Shown piece by piece: positions 1 through 6,357 of a stretch of 9,152 nt of DNA. Within the stretch, counting starts at the first letter, position 1. The number at the start of each line of letters is the position of its first letter. The stretch lies in contig DDYO01000270.1 in assembly GCA_002348045.1 (NCBI GenBank), positions 16,154 through 25,305 on the forward strand, given 5' to 3'. A program made the translations under genes and the position numbers. Origin of the DNA: Anaerolineales bacterium UBA2232. Its GTDB lineage: Bacteria; Chloroflexota; Anaerolineae; UBA2200. Under the pieces are notes generated by a model, which did no database searches, had not been told where the DNA came from, and saw only the letters and a program-made list of their open reading frames with translations.

Positions 1-1
1 G

Positions 2-403
2 ATCCGCGTTCGCTACGCGGAGACTGATGCGGAAGGCGTGGTGTACTATGCCAACCACTTTATCTACATGGAGGTCGCCCGGGTCAACCTTCTGCGGGAA
101 CTTGGCTTCACGTTGAACTACTGGCAAGATCATGGCTTGGGGATCGTCATTGTCGAGGCCAACTGCCGCTATCACTCGCCGGCACGCTTTGACGACATCC
201 TGACGGCGCGGGCTTGGGTGGAGGCCGTACGCCGGTCGAGTTTCACCGTTGCCTACGAGATCTGGAACCGCGATGAACGTCGGTTGGTGGCGGAAGGTCG
301 GACGGTGCAGGTGCTTGTGCATCTGGCAGAGATGCGCTCGGTGGCACTTGTCGCAGAGGTCGCTCAGGCATTGCGCGAGGCCGGCGGACTGGATCATCCT
401 TGA
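2..403 (+). CDS. Acyl-CoA thioesterase, hotdog fold (4HBT/YbgC-type), 5'-truncated
   Basis: This gene probably hydrolyses an acyl-CoA thioester to free acid and CoA in the cytosol. The frame is open from base 2, so the first few residues lie outside the window. The in-frame GTG at 38 is not the real start, because the conserved family N-terminus precedes it: RVRYAETDAEGVVYYANH is the classic 4HBT/YbgC signature. Its Asp (in ETDAEG) is the expected catalytic carboxylate, and the YYANHFIYMEVAR helix follows. The visible 133 residues match the usual 130-150 residue single hotdog domain, so little is missing. The stop (TGA 401-403) lies 22 nt before the MBL gene, which suggests cotranscription with the CoA-ester operon downstream. 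Such enzymes act on short-chain, aromatic (4-hydroxybenzoyl) or other CoA esters; the substrate cannot be told from sequence. The family is very likely, the specificity unknown. Confidence 0.9.
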   Translation: MRVRYAETDAEGVVYYANHFIYMEVARVNLLRELGFTLNYWQDHGLGIVIVEANCRYHSPARFDDILTARAWVEAVRRSSFTVAYEIWNRDERRLVAEGRTVQVLVHLAEMRSVALVAEVAQALREAGGLDHP

Positions 404-425
404 TAGATTCTCCGCAAACGAGGGT

Positions 426-1259
426 ATGATGCTGCGCATCGAATCGGTTGGCGCTGTCCACAAGATCGTGGTCGCTCGCAGCATCATGGGCCGTGGCATT
501 TACCACACAGCAGCCTACTGGATCGATGGATTGCTGGTTGACACGGGCTGCGCGCACACGGCCGGGGAGCTGGTGTCGGCGCTCGAGGGCTTGCCAGTCG
601 ACCAGGTTGTCAACACCCATTGCCATGAGGACCATATCGGAGGCAACGGCCCACTGCAGCGGGCGCGAGGCGTGACCATTCGCGCTCATCCGATGGCCTT
701 GCCCATCCTAGCGGAACCCCGCCGCCAATACCTGCAAGCCTATCGTCGGCTATTCTGGGGATGGCCGGAACCGTCTCATGCAGTGGCAGTGGAGGACTGG
801 GTGGTGACTCCGCGATATCGGTTTCAGGTCCTTGAGACCCCGGGCCATTGTCCCGATCACATCTGCCTGTACGAACCCCAAGAGGGCTGGCTCTTTAGCG
901 GTGATGCATACATCGGGGGGCAGGAGCGGGCGGCCCGGCCAGACTATGACTTTACCTCGCTGATCAAGTCCTTGCGGATGCTGGCCTCTTTGCGGATTGA
1001 CGCGCTCTTTCCAGGCAGTGGTACAGTGCGCCTGGGCGATCCGAGGCAGGAGCTTGTTCGCAAGGTGGCCGATCTTGAGGCGCTCGGCGACGAAGCGCGC
1101 CGGCTGCGCACACTGGGCCACTCGGTGTCCAGCATCAAGCGCCAATTGCTGGGACGCGAGCCGGCGATCCTGTATCTGACCCTGGGACACTTTCGTGGTG
1201 ACTATTTGATCCGAGGGCTGTTGAACGAGTCGTTGTCAGCAGGTGGTGACTGCCCATGA
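426..1259 (+). CDS. MBL-fold metallo-hydrolase with a substituted last metal ligand
   Basis: A 277-residue metallo-beta-lactamase superfamily hydrolase of glyoxalase II/LACTB2-like layout. The N-terminal strands lead to LLVDTG (residues 36-41). The metal motif THCHEDH (64-70) supplies H65, H67, D69 and H70. ETPGHCPDH (137-145) supplies H141, and FSGDA (157-161) supplies the bridging D160. The last ligand, usually His in a PGHG motif, is Ser here: LFPGSGTV, S198. A helical C-terminal tail follows, with a GHFRGDYLIRGLL segment. The start was set at ATG 426 (ATG 429 is equally possible and better spaced from GAGGG at 420-424). The frame is open further upstream, but that part overlaps the thioesterase and looks non-coding. 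The stop overlaps the next ATG (ATGA 1256-1259), so it is coupled to the HGD-D subunit gene. Its role in the pathway, perhaps hydrolysis of a thioester or lactone, is inferred from context only. Confidence 0.88.
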   Translation: MMLRIESVGAVHKIVVARSIMGRGIYHTAAYWIDGLLVDTGCAHTAGELVSALEGLPVDQVVNTHCHEDHIGGNGPLQRARGVTIRAHPMALPILAEPRRQYLQAYRRLFWGWPEPSHAVAVEDWVVTPRYRFQVLETPGHCPDHICLYEPQEGWLFSGDAYIGGQERAARPDYDFTSLIKSLRMLASLRIDALFPGSGTVRLGDPRQELVRKVADLEALGDEARRLRTLGHSVSSIKRQLLGREPAILYLTLGHFRGDYLIRGLLNESLSAGGDCP

Positions 1260-2434
1260 CCGTGGTTCGGTTGACGGGGTGCCAGGACCTGCTTGCCGGA
1301 AGACCGAGTGGCGTTCCTGCCGGCCTTGCCGATACAGGGCTCGCCTGGCTTGGGGATCCTTATCGGGATTGGGCGTCGCGCCATCCGGGACGGCAGGGGT
1401 GCGGCTACCTCTGTTCTGGTGTACCCCTGGAGCTACTCCATGCTGCTGGTCTAACCCCGGTGCGGCTGCTGCAGCTCGAATCCGTCATCACGCAGGCTGC
1501 CGGCTGGCTTCCTCCATTCTCCTGCGCTCTGGCGCAGGCAACCACCGAGCGGTGGATTGGTGGCGAGTTTGCCTTCCTGAGATGGATCGTCTTCGCCCAC
1601 TCGTGCGATACCCTCAAGTGCGTACAGGACATCTGGAGACTGATGGGGAACGGCCCCCAACTGCTTACCTTTTCGCTCCCTGTGGTGGTGGGCACGGCCG
1701 CTTCGCGGGAGTACTACCTGCGGGAGCTGCACAGCCTGGCGCGGATGTTGGGTGCTGAGCTCGGCGTGGACATTGGCCAGGACCAGTTGAGTCGCAGCAT
1801 CGCGCTCTACAATGAGCAGCGGCGTCTCGTCGATGCACTCCAGTCTCGGGGGTCTTTGCCTTATTCCGGGCGCTGGGCGTTGACCCTGGCAGGAATGGTC
1901 ATGCCGGTTGACGCTCACGTGGATCTGCTGAAAAGGACCCTTGACCGCCAGGAGCCTGCTACATCGGCTGGAAAGAGCAGGCCTCGAGTGGTGGTAACTG
2001 GCACGGTGTTGGATGATGCCACCATCCCTGGCCTCTTGGACGAGTTGGGCTTCAGGGTTGTGGGGGATGACCTGTGCACGGGGCAGCGTCACTACGCTGG
2101 ACAGGTGGGCGAGTCTGAGGAGCCGTGGGCCGCGCTTGCTGACCATTATGCCTGGAGGAGTCCTTGTCCAGGGCGTTACTACTCCGAGCAGTCAAGGTCC
2201 GAGCGCCTGGTGGCCTGGATTCGTTCCACACATGTGGACGGTGTGGTGCTGGTGCAGCCCAAATTCTGTGATCCCTGCGCCTTTGACGATATTCAGGTCG
2301 TAAAGGGCCTGCGAGAAGCCAAGGTCCCATACGTGGTGGTGGAGACCGATGCGACCACACCTTTGGGGCAGCTACGTACCCGGCTGCAAGCATTCTCTGA
2401 AATGCTCATGTCTCCTACCGGGCGCATCGTATGA
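1256..2434 (+). CDS. 2-hydroxyacyl-CoA dehydratase / benzoyl-CoA reductase-type subunit (HGD-D family), first subunit
   Basis: A 392-residue iron-sulfur subunit of the HGD-D family, which includes HgdB, FldC, BcrB/BcrC and double-cubane proteins. Members take an electron from an ATP-dependent activator and use it for radical dehydration of 2-hydroxyacyl-CoA or for ring reduction. Family landmarks are GYLCSGVPLELLHAAGL (C53), PFSCALAQ (C90), FAHSCDTLKC (C117, C122), FCDPCAFDD (C338, C341), and a C-terminal ETD...QLRTRLQAFSEML. C53, C90, C117 and C338 are the likeliest cluster ligands; C49, C122 and C341 are additional cysteines. The length fits the usual 370-440 residues. ATG 1256 overlaps the MBL stop, with a weak AGGTGG at 1241-1246. 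It resembles BcrC/HgdB-like subunits more than HgdA, by impression only. With the next gene it should form the heterodimeric component D. Substrate unknown. Confidence 0.87.
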   Translation: MTVVRLTGCQDLLAGRPSGVPAGLADTGLAWLGDPYRDWASRHPGRQGCGYLCSGVPLELLHAAGLTPVRLLQLESVITQAAGWLPPFSCALAQATTERWIGGEFAFLRWIVFAHSCDTLKCVQDIWRLMGNGPQLLTFSLPVVVGTAASREYYLRELHSLARMLGAELGVDIGQDQLSRSIALYNEQRRLVDALQSRGSLPYSGRWALTLAGMVMPVDAHVDLLKRTLDRQEPATSAGKSRPRVVVTGTVLDDATIPGLLDELGFRVVGDDLCTGQRHYAGQVGESEEPWAALADHYAWRSPCPGRYYSEQSRSERLVAWIRSTHVDGVVLVQPKFCDPCAFDDIQVVKGLREAKVPYVVVETDATTPLGQLRTRLQAFSEMLMSPTGRIV

Positions 2435-3642
2435 CCGATAAGAGGTTCCGGCGGTTGCGAACGAGCGCAGAGCTGCAGCGACTCATGCAGTGGCACTATA
2501 CCTCGGCGCGGCATCTAAGGCTGGGGCGACCGGTCGCATGGGTGACCAGTGGCGCGCCCGTCGAGATTTTGCGGGCGATGGGCTTGATGGTGCTGTACCC
2601 TGAGAACTATGCCGCGTTGTGCGCCGCGCGCCGAGAGGCCGTGCCGCTCTGTGAGATAGCGGAGAGACAAGGATACTCGCCGGACTTGTGCTCCTATGCG
2701 CGCACCCACCTGGGATCCGTTCTCGATAGCGCCAGGGCTCCCATGCATGGTCTTCCCATCCCTGATGTGCTAGTGTGCTGCAACAACATCTGCGGCACAG
2801 TCGTCAAATGGTATGAGGCGCTAACTGAACGATACCGCGTTCCACTCGTCGTTCTGGACACCCCGTTCGCTCATGCTGAGGTATCGGAATCGCTGGTTTT
2901 GTACGTCAGTGAGCAGTTGGAGGAGCTGGTGCGCGTTGTTGAGCGTGCAACAGGACGAAGGTTGGACCACGGCGAGCTTCGGAGGGCCATTGTCCTGTCC
3001 AACCAGGCCATTGATCACTGGTCCGCCATACGGGGCATGTGCCGCGCCCATCCTTCCCCTTTGAATGCTCCCGATCTGTTCGTGACGATGGCGCCCATAG
3101 TTGCGCTCAGAGGCACTAGCCACGCCGTACGCTATTATTCGCACCTCCGGGCTGAGGTGGAGGCACGTGTCCGCCAGGGGATTGGGGCAGTCGCTGGCGA
3201 ACGTTACCGGCTTTTGTGGGACAACATCGCCATCTGGCACCATTTGTACCGTTTCTACAATTACTTTGCCGATTATGGCGCTTGTTTTGTGGTCGATACC
3301 TACACGGGCGGCTGGGCCGAACGCATTCCGGAGGGGGATGCGCTGGAGGGGTTGGCACTGGCGTATTCCAGCGTATTCCTGAACCAGGGCCTCGAGCATC
3401 GAAGGAACCTCATCGTCAGACTCATGGAGGAGTACCAGGTCGACGGGTTTGTCATGCACAACAATCGCAGCTGCAAGCCCTACTCGCTGGGGCAGTATGC
3501 CATTCGACGGCAGGTGATGGAGCGGACCGGGGCTCCCGGCCTCTTGATCGATGCTGACATGTGTGATCCGCGCAGCTTTGCTGTTGAAGCGGTGAAAACG
3601 CGTATTCAGGCTTTTGTCGAGTCTCTTGGAGCTCCCCGATGA
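2431..3642 (+). CDS. 2-hydroxyacyl-CoA dehydratase / benzoyl-CoA reductase-type subunit (HGD-D family), second subunit
   Basis: A 403-residue HGD-D protein, clearly a paralogue of the preceding gene and its presumed partner in a heterodimeric oxygen-sensitive enzyme. Landmarks in order: TSGAPVEILRAMGL (39-52), YPENYAA (56-62), DLCSYARTHLG (C87), VCCNNICGTVVKWYE (C116, C117, C121), HNNRSCKPYSLGQ (C348) and DADMCDPRSF (C378). The NRSCKPYS and YPENY motifs are typical of HgdA/BcrB-like subunits. C87, C121 and C348 are the best candidates for [4Fe-4S] ligands. The start ATG 2431 overlaps the upstream stop as ATGA, and no convincing Shine-Dalgarno precedes it, so translation probably depends on reinitiation, which would help keep subunits equimolar. 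Dehydratase or aryl-CoA reductase activity cannot be separated from sequence alone. A single activator gene following it favours the dehydratase type, since benzoyl-CoA reductase uses two different activator subunits. Confidence 0.9.
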   Translation: MTDKRFRRLRTSAELQRLMQWHYTSARHLRLGRPVAWVTSGAPVEILRAMGLMVLYPENYAALCAARREAVPLCEIAERQGYSPDLCSYARTHLGSVLDSARAPMHGLPIPDVLVCCNNICGTVVKWYEALTERYRVPLVVLDTPFAHAEVSESLVLYVSEQLEELVRVVERATGRRLDHGELRRAIVLSNQAIDHWSAIRGMCRAHPSPLNAPDLFVTMAPIVALRGTSHAVRYYSHLRAEVEARVRQGIGAVAGERYRLLWDNIAIWHHLYRFYNYFADYGACFVVDTYTGGWAERIPEGDALEGLALAYSSVFLNQGLEHRRNLIVRLMEEYQVDGFVMHNNRSCKPYSLGQYAIRRQVMERTGAPGLLIDADMCDPRSFAVEAVKTRIQAFVESLGAPR

Positions 3643-4445
3643 CCGCCTGCTACCTGGGAGTGGACATTGGCTCCCTCACAGTGAAGGCGGCGCTGGTCGA
3701 CGGCGACCAGCACCTCCTCGCCAACGGTGTCGCGGCGGCTGGCTACGGGGGTCAGGAGGCAGCTGAAACACTGATCGGCAGGCTGATGGACGAGGCCGGC
3801 GTCGGCGACAAGGATCTCGCATATACCGTTGCGACCGGCTATGGGCGCGTTCGGTCTACCTTCGCTGATGAGGAAATCAGCGAAGTCTCTTGCCATGCCA
3901 AGGGCGCCTTCTACCATCTTCCGGGCGCCCGAACCATCATTGACGTTGGTGGGCAGGACAGCAAGGCGATTCGATTGGACTCGAGAGGACAGGTCGTGGA
4001 TTTTGCTATGAATGACAAGTGCGCGGCGGGCACCGGGCGCTTTCTGGAAGTCATGGCTGCAGCGCTCGAGGTTCCGGTGGCAGGCCTGGGAGCTCTCGCT
4101 GCCCAAGCGGGCAAGCCGGTTCGCGTCAGCAGCACCTGCACCGTATTTGCCGAGTCCGAAGCAATCTCACACATCGCCCGCGGCGCCCATCGGGCCGACG
4201 TCGCGGCGGGCCTGCACGAGGCGATTGCTAGTCGAATCATGGGATTGGTCCACCGAGTTGGACTGGAGCCGTTGCTGGTAATGACAGGAGGAGTGGCTCT
4301 GAATACGGCCGTGGTCGCTGCCATGGGTAAGTTGGCGGGCATGCCAATTCATGTCGCCCCCAATCCGCAACTGATGGGAGCACTGGGCGCAGCTCTCTTT
4401 GCGGGAGAAAGGAGAAAGAAGCGGACCTTGGTCAATTGCATTTGA
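3639..4445 (+). CDS. ATP-dependent activator of 2-hydroxyacyl-CoA dehydratase/reductase (BadF/BadG/HgdC family)
   Basis: A 268-residue ASKHA-fold ATPase (component A, archerase). Family members are homodimers holding one [4Fe-4S] cluster between subunits and couple ATP hydrolysis to transfer of a low-potential electron into the HGD-D partner. Visible motifs: phosphate-1 loop GVDIGSLTVKAALVD (7-21), the VATGYGR segment (64-70), IDVGGQDSKAI (101-111), the first cluster cysteine in NDKCAAGTGRFLEVMA (C128), the second in SSTCTVFAESE (C167), and the adenosine motif MTGGVALN near residue 215. Length and cysteine positions match HgdC (about 260 residues, cysteines near 127 and 166). Start ATG 3639 overlaps the previous stop (ATGA), with GGAG at 3628-3631, 7 nt upstream. 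It is the last gene of the coupled operon, and a promoter for the next gene overlaps its stop. Family assignment is firm. Confidence 0.95.
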   Translation: MTACYLGVDIGSLTVKAALVDGDQHLLANGVAAAGYGGQEAAETLIGRLMDEAGVGDKDLAYTVATGYGRVRSTFADEEISEVSCHAKGAFYHLPGARTIIDVGGQDSKAIRLDSRGQVVDFAMNDKCAAGTGRFLEVMAAALEVPVAGLGALAAQAGKPVRVSSTCTVFAESEAISHIARGAHRADVAAGLHEAIASRIMGLVHRVGLEPLLVMTGGVALNTAVVAAMGKLAGMPIHVAPNPQLMGALGAALFAGERRKKRTLVNCI

Positions 4446-4470
4446 CGGCCGAACTTGCTGCTACTATACT
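4442..4470 (+). promoter_or_regulatory. Sigma70-type promoter for the acyl-CoA synthetase gene
   Basis: The -35 box TTGACG (4442-4447) and -10 box TATACT (4465-4470) are separated by exactly 17 nt, one mismatch from consensus in each box. The -35 box overlaps the activator stop codon (TGA 4443-4445). Transcription would start near 4477, leaving a leader of roughly 45 nt before the synthetase ATG at 4523. This suggests the synthetase can be expressed apart from the dehydratase operon, although read-through from upstream remains possible because no terminator lies between them. Confidence 0.7.
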
Positions 4471-4507
4471 GTAAACGTAACTCGCGTCTCTTGACTGGGT
4501 CTGTCTC

Positions 4508-4515
4508 AAAGGAGG
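4508..4515 (+). promoter_or_regulatory. Strong Shine-Dalgarno site deciding the synthetase start
   Basis: AAAGGAGG is a near-perfect complement of the 16S rRNA 3' end. It lies 7 nt before ATG 4523, which favours that ATG over the in-frame GTG at 4517, which is only 1 nt from the site. Confidence 0.8.
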
Positions 4516-4522
4516 AGTGGAG

Positions 4523-6211
4523 ATGACGGAACGACCCTGGCTCAAGTCGTACGAACCGCAAGTGCCACATACCATCAGTTACCCCGACCGACCTCTGGAC
4601 AGCAATCTTGTTGAATCTGCACAAAAGTACCCGGACGCCACCGCTACTATCTACATGGGTGCCAAGCTCACGTATGCCCAATTGAATAAGCTGGTCGATC
4701 GTTTTGCCGCTGCCCTTCAGGGACTCGGTGTCAAGAAGGGCGATCGGGTGGCCGTGTACATGGCCAACTGCCCGCAGTTCATCATTGCATACTATGGAGC
4801 GCTGCGGAGCGGTGCCGTCGTCGTTCCCTTCAACCCACTCTACGCCGCCCCCGAGGTGGAGCATCAGCTTCAGGACTCGGGCGCGGAAACGATCGTGGTC
4901 ATGAGTCGATTCTACCCCATTGTCAAGAAGGTGCGCGGCAACACCGCTCTGAAACGGGTGATCGTGACCAACATCAAAGAGTATTTCCCGCCCGTGCTCA
5001 AGCTGTTGTTCACACTGGCAAAGGAAAAGCACGACGGCGACCGCCAGGACATCTCCGGAGATGCCAACACCTACTGGTTCCAGGACCTCCTGGCCAAGGC
5101 TCCAGAGAAGCCGGCTGCGGTGCCGCGGTTGCCCAGTGATCGGGCCTGCCTTCTGTACACGGGCGGGACCACGGGCGTTCCCAAGGGCGCGGAGCTGACG
5201 CACAGGAACATCATGTCCAATGCGGTGATGTGCCGGCACTGGCTGCATGATTCGCAGGAAGCGAAGGAAATCGTCATAGCTGCCTTGCCGCTCTATCACA
5301 GCTATGGAATGACAACCTGCATGAATTTCACGATCTATGTTGCAGGAGCGATCCTTCTGATCCCCAATCCGCGCGACCTCAAGACGCTCATGGAGAACAT
5401 CAGCAAGCACCATCCCACCTTGTTCCCCGGTGTCCCTACCATGTATGTAGCGTTCAACAATTTCCCGGACCTGGCGAAATACAATGTCCGATCCATCCGC
5501 GCGTGCATCAGCGGGGCGGCGGGGCTGCCAGTCGAGGTGCAGACCAAGTTCCAGGAGCTGACCGGAGCACGGTTGGTGGAAGGATATGGTTTGTCGGAAG
5601 CGTCTCCCGTGACCCATGCCAACCCGGTCTATGTGGGCAACAAGATCGGCACTATCGGCGTACCTTGGCCTGACACCGATTCCAAGATTATGGACCTTGA
5701 GACCGGAACAAAGGAGATGCCCCTTGGCGAGTCGGGTGAGCTCATTGTGCGCGGTCCGCAGGTGATGCAGGGCTACTGGAACATGCCGAAGGAAACGGCC
5801 ATCGCTTTGCGAGATGGGTGGCTCTACACCGGCGACATTGCCCGGATAGACGAAGATGGCTACTTTCAGATCGTGGACCGCAAGAAGGACATGATCATCG
5901 CCGGCGGTTTCAACATCTACCCCAGGGATGTGGAAGAAGTCCTGTATCAGCACCCCAAGATCCGGGAGGCTGTTGTGGCAGGAATTCCGGATCCATACCG
6001 CGGTGAGACGGTCAAGGCCTACTGCATCTTGAAAGAGGGCGAGACCCTAACGCAGGAAGAGGTCATCGAGTTCTGTCGGGGCAAGATGGCCAAGTACAAG
6101 ATCCCGACCTCGGTTGAGTTCCGGGGCGAGTTGCCCAAGACCATCGTAGGCAAGATCCTCCGCCGAATATTGGTCGACGAAGAGAAAAAGAAGATGGAGG
6201 AGAAGCAGTAG
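4523..6211 (+). CDS. AMP-forming acyl-CoA synthetase (long-chain fatty acid--CoA ligase-like)
   Basis: A 562-residue member of the ANL (acyl-CoA synthetase/luciferase) superfamily. It activates a carboxylic acid with ATP to an acyl-adenylate and then forms the acyl-CoA. Motifs in order: P-loop TGGTTGVPKG (213-222, LLYTGG before it), PLYHSYGM (256-263), VEGYGLSEASPVTH (352-365), GWLYTGD (432-438), the hinge DRKKDMI (452-458), GGFNIYP (461-467), and the C-terminal catalytic lysine in KTIVGKILRR (K544). The length is typical and no motif is damaged. Overall resemblance is to FadD-like medium/long-chain ligases, but substrate range cannot be fixed; an aryl or dicarboxylic acid is not excluded. 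It has its own promoter and Shine-Dalgarno site and lies 77 nt after the activator. It could supply the CoA ester used by the upstream dehydratase/reductase, which is inference from neighbourhood. The lysine-rich C-terminus (EEKKKMEEKQ) is solvent-exposed in such enzymes. Confidence 0.93.
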   Translation: MTERPWLKSYEPQVPHTISYPDRPLDSNLVESAQKYPDATATIYMGAKLTYAQLNKLVDRFAAALQGLGVKKGDRVAVYMANCPQFIIAYYGALRSGAVVVPFNPLYAAPEVEHQLQDSGAETIVVMSRFYPIVKKVRGNTALKRVIVTNIKEYFPPVLKLLFTLAKEKHDGDRQDISGDANTYWFQDLLAKAPEKPAAVPRLPSDRACLLYTGGTTGVPKGAELTHRNIMSNAVMCRHWLHDSQEAKEIVIAALPLYHSYGMTTCMNFTIYVAGAILLIPNPRDLKTLMENISKHHPTLFPGVPTMYVAFNNFPDLAKYNVRSIRACISGAAGLPVEVQTKFQELTGARLVEGYGLSEASPVTHANPVYVGNKIGTIGVPWPDTDSKIMDLETGTKEMPLGESGELIVRGPQVMQGYWNMPKETAIALRDGWLYTGDIARIDEDGYFQIVDRKKDMIIAGGFNIYPRDVEEVLYQHPKIREAVVAGIPDPYRGETVKAYCILKEGETLTQEEVIEFCRGKMAKYKIPTSVEFRGELPKTIVGKILRRILVDEEKKKMEEKQ

Positions 6212-6285
6212 GCGCGGAGCCTGCTGCCAGGAAGAGCCCGGCCAAGACAGCTTGGACCTATTTTTTGGCCAGCAGCGTGGACCTA

Positions 6286-6322
6286 AAAGGCCTCCACCAG
6301 CCTGTGGGCGGTGGAGGCCTTT
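6286..6322. terminator. Hairpin terminator between convergent genes
   Basis: A perfect 13-bp stem, AAAGGCCTCCACC (6286-6298) with GGTGGAGGCCTTT (6310-6322), encloses an 11-nt loop, part of which can pair further (GCC 6300-6302 with GGC 6307-6309). It sits in the 146-nt gap between the plus-strand synthetase and the minus-strand propeller gene, and its A/T ends let it act in both directions. The U-tracts are short: UUU then CGUU on plus, UUUU on minus. The rest of the gap holds only a small CCAAG-ACAG-CTTGG hairpin (6242-6255) followed by T6 (6261-6266), perhaps a weak first terminator, and an 8-bp direct repeat TGGACCTA (6253-6260, 6278-6285). Confidence 0.8.
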
Positions 6323-6357
6323 CGTTGCGTTGGTGCCCACAGCTATGGCTTGGTCGC

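Noticed and set aside
249..425. Longer N-terminus for the MBL protein starting at 249
   Set aside because: This part overlaps the thioesterase out of frame, is rich in Arg, Trp and Cys, and is unlike MBL N-termini. A GAGGG site sits just before ATG 426/429.
1451..2146. 231-codon minus-strand open frame across the first HGD-D subunit
   Set aside because: Shadow of a gene with clear family motifs; no start signal or recognisable protein.
2821..3459. 212-codon minus-strand open frame across the second HGD-D subunit
   Set aside because: Lies wholly within a conserved coding region on the other strand and has no recognisable motifs.
4349..5953. 534-codon open frame on the minus strand, antisense to the acyl-CoA synthetase
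   Set aside because: The plus strand here encodes a complete synthetase with all motifs. The antisense product shows no recognisable domain and is explained by codon bias in GC-rich DNA.
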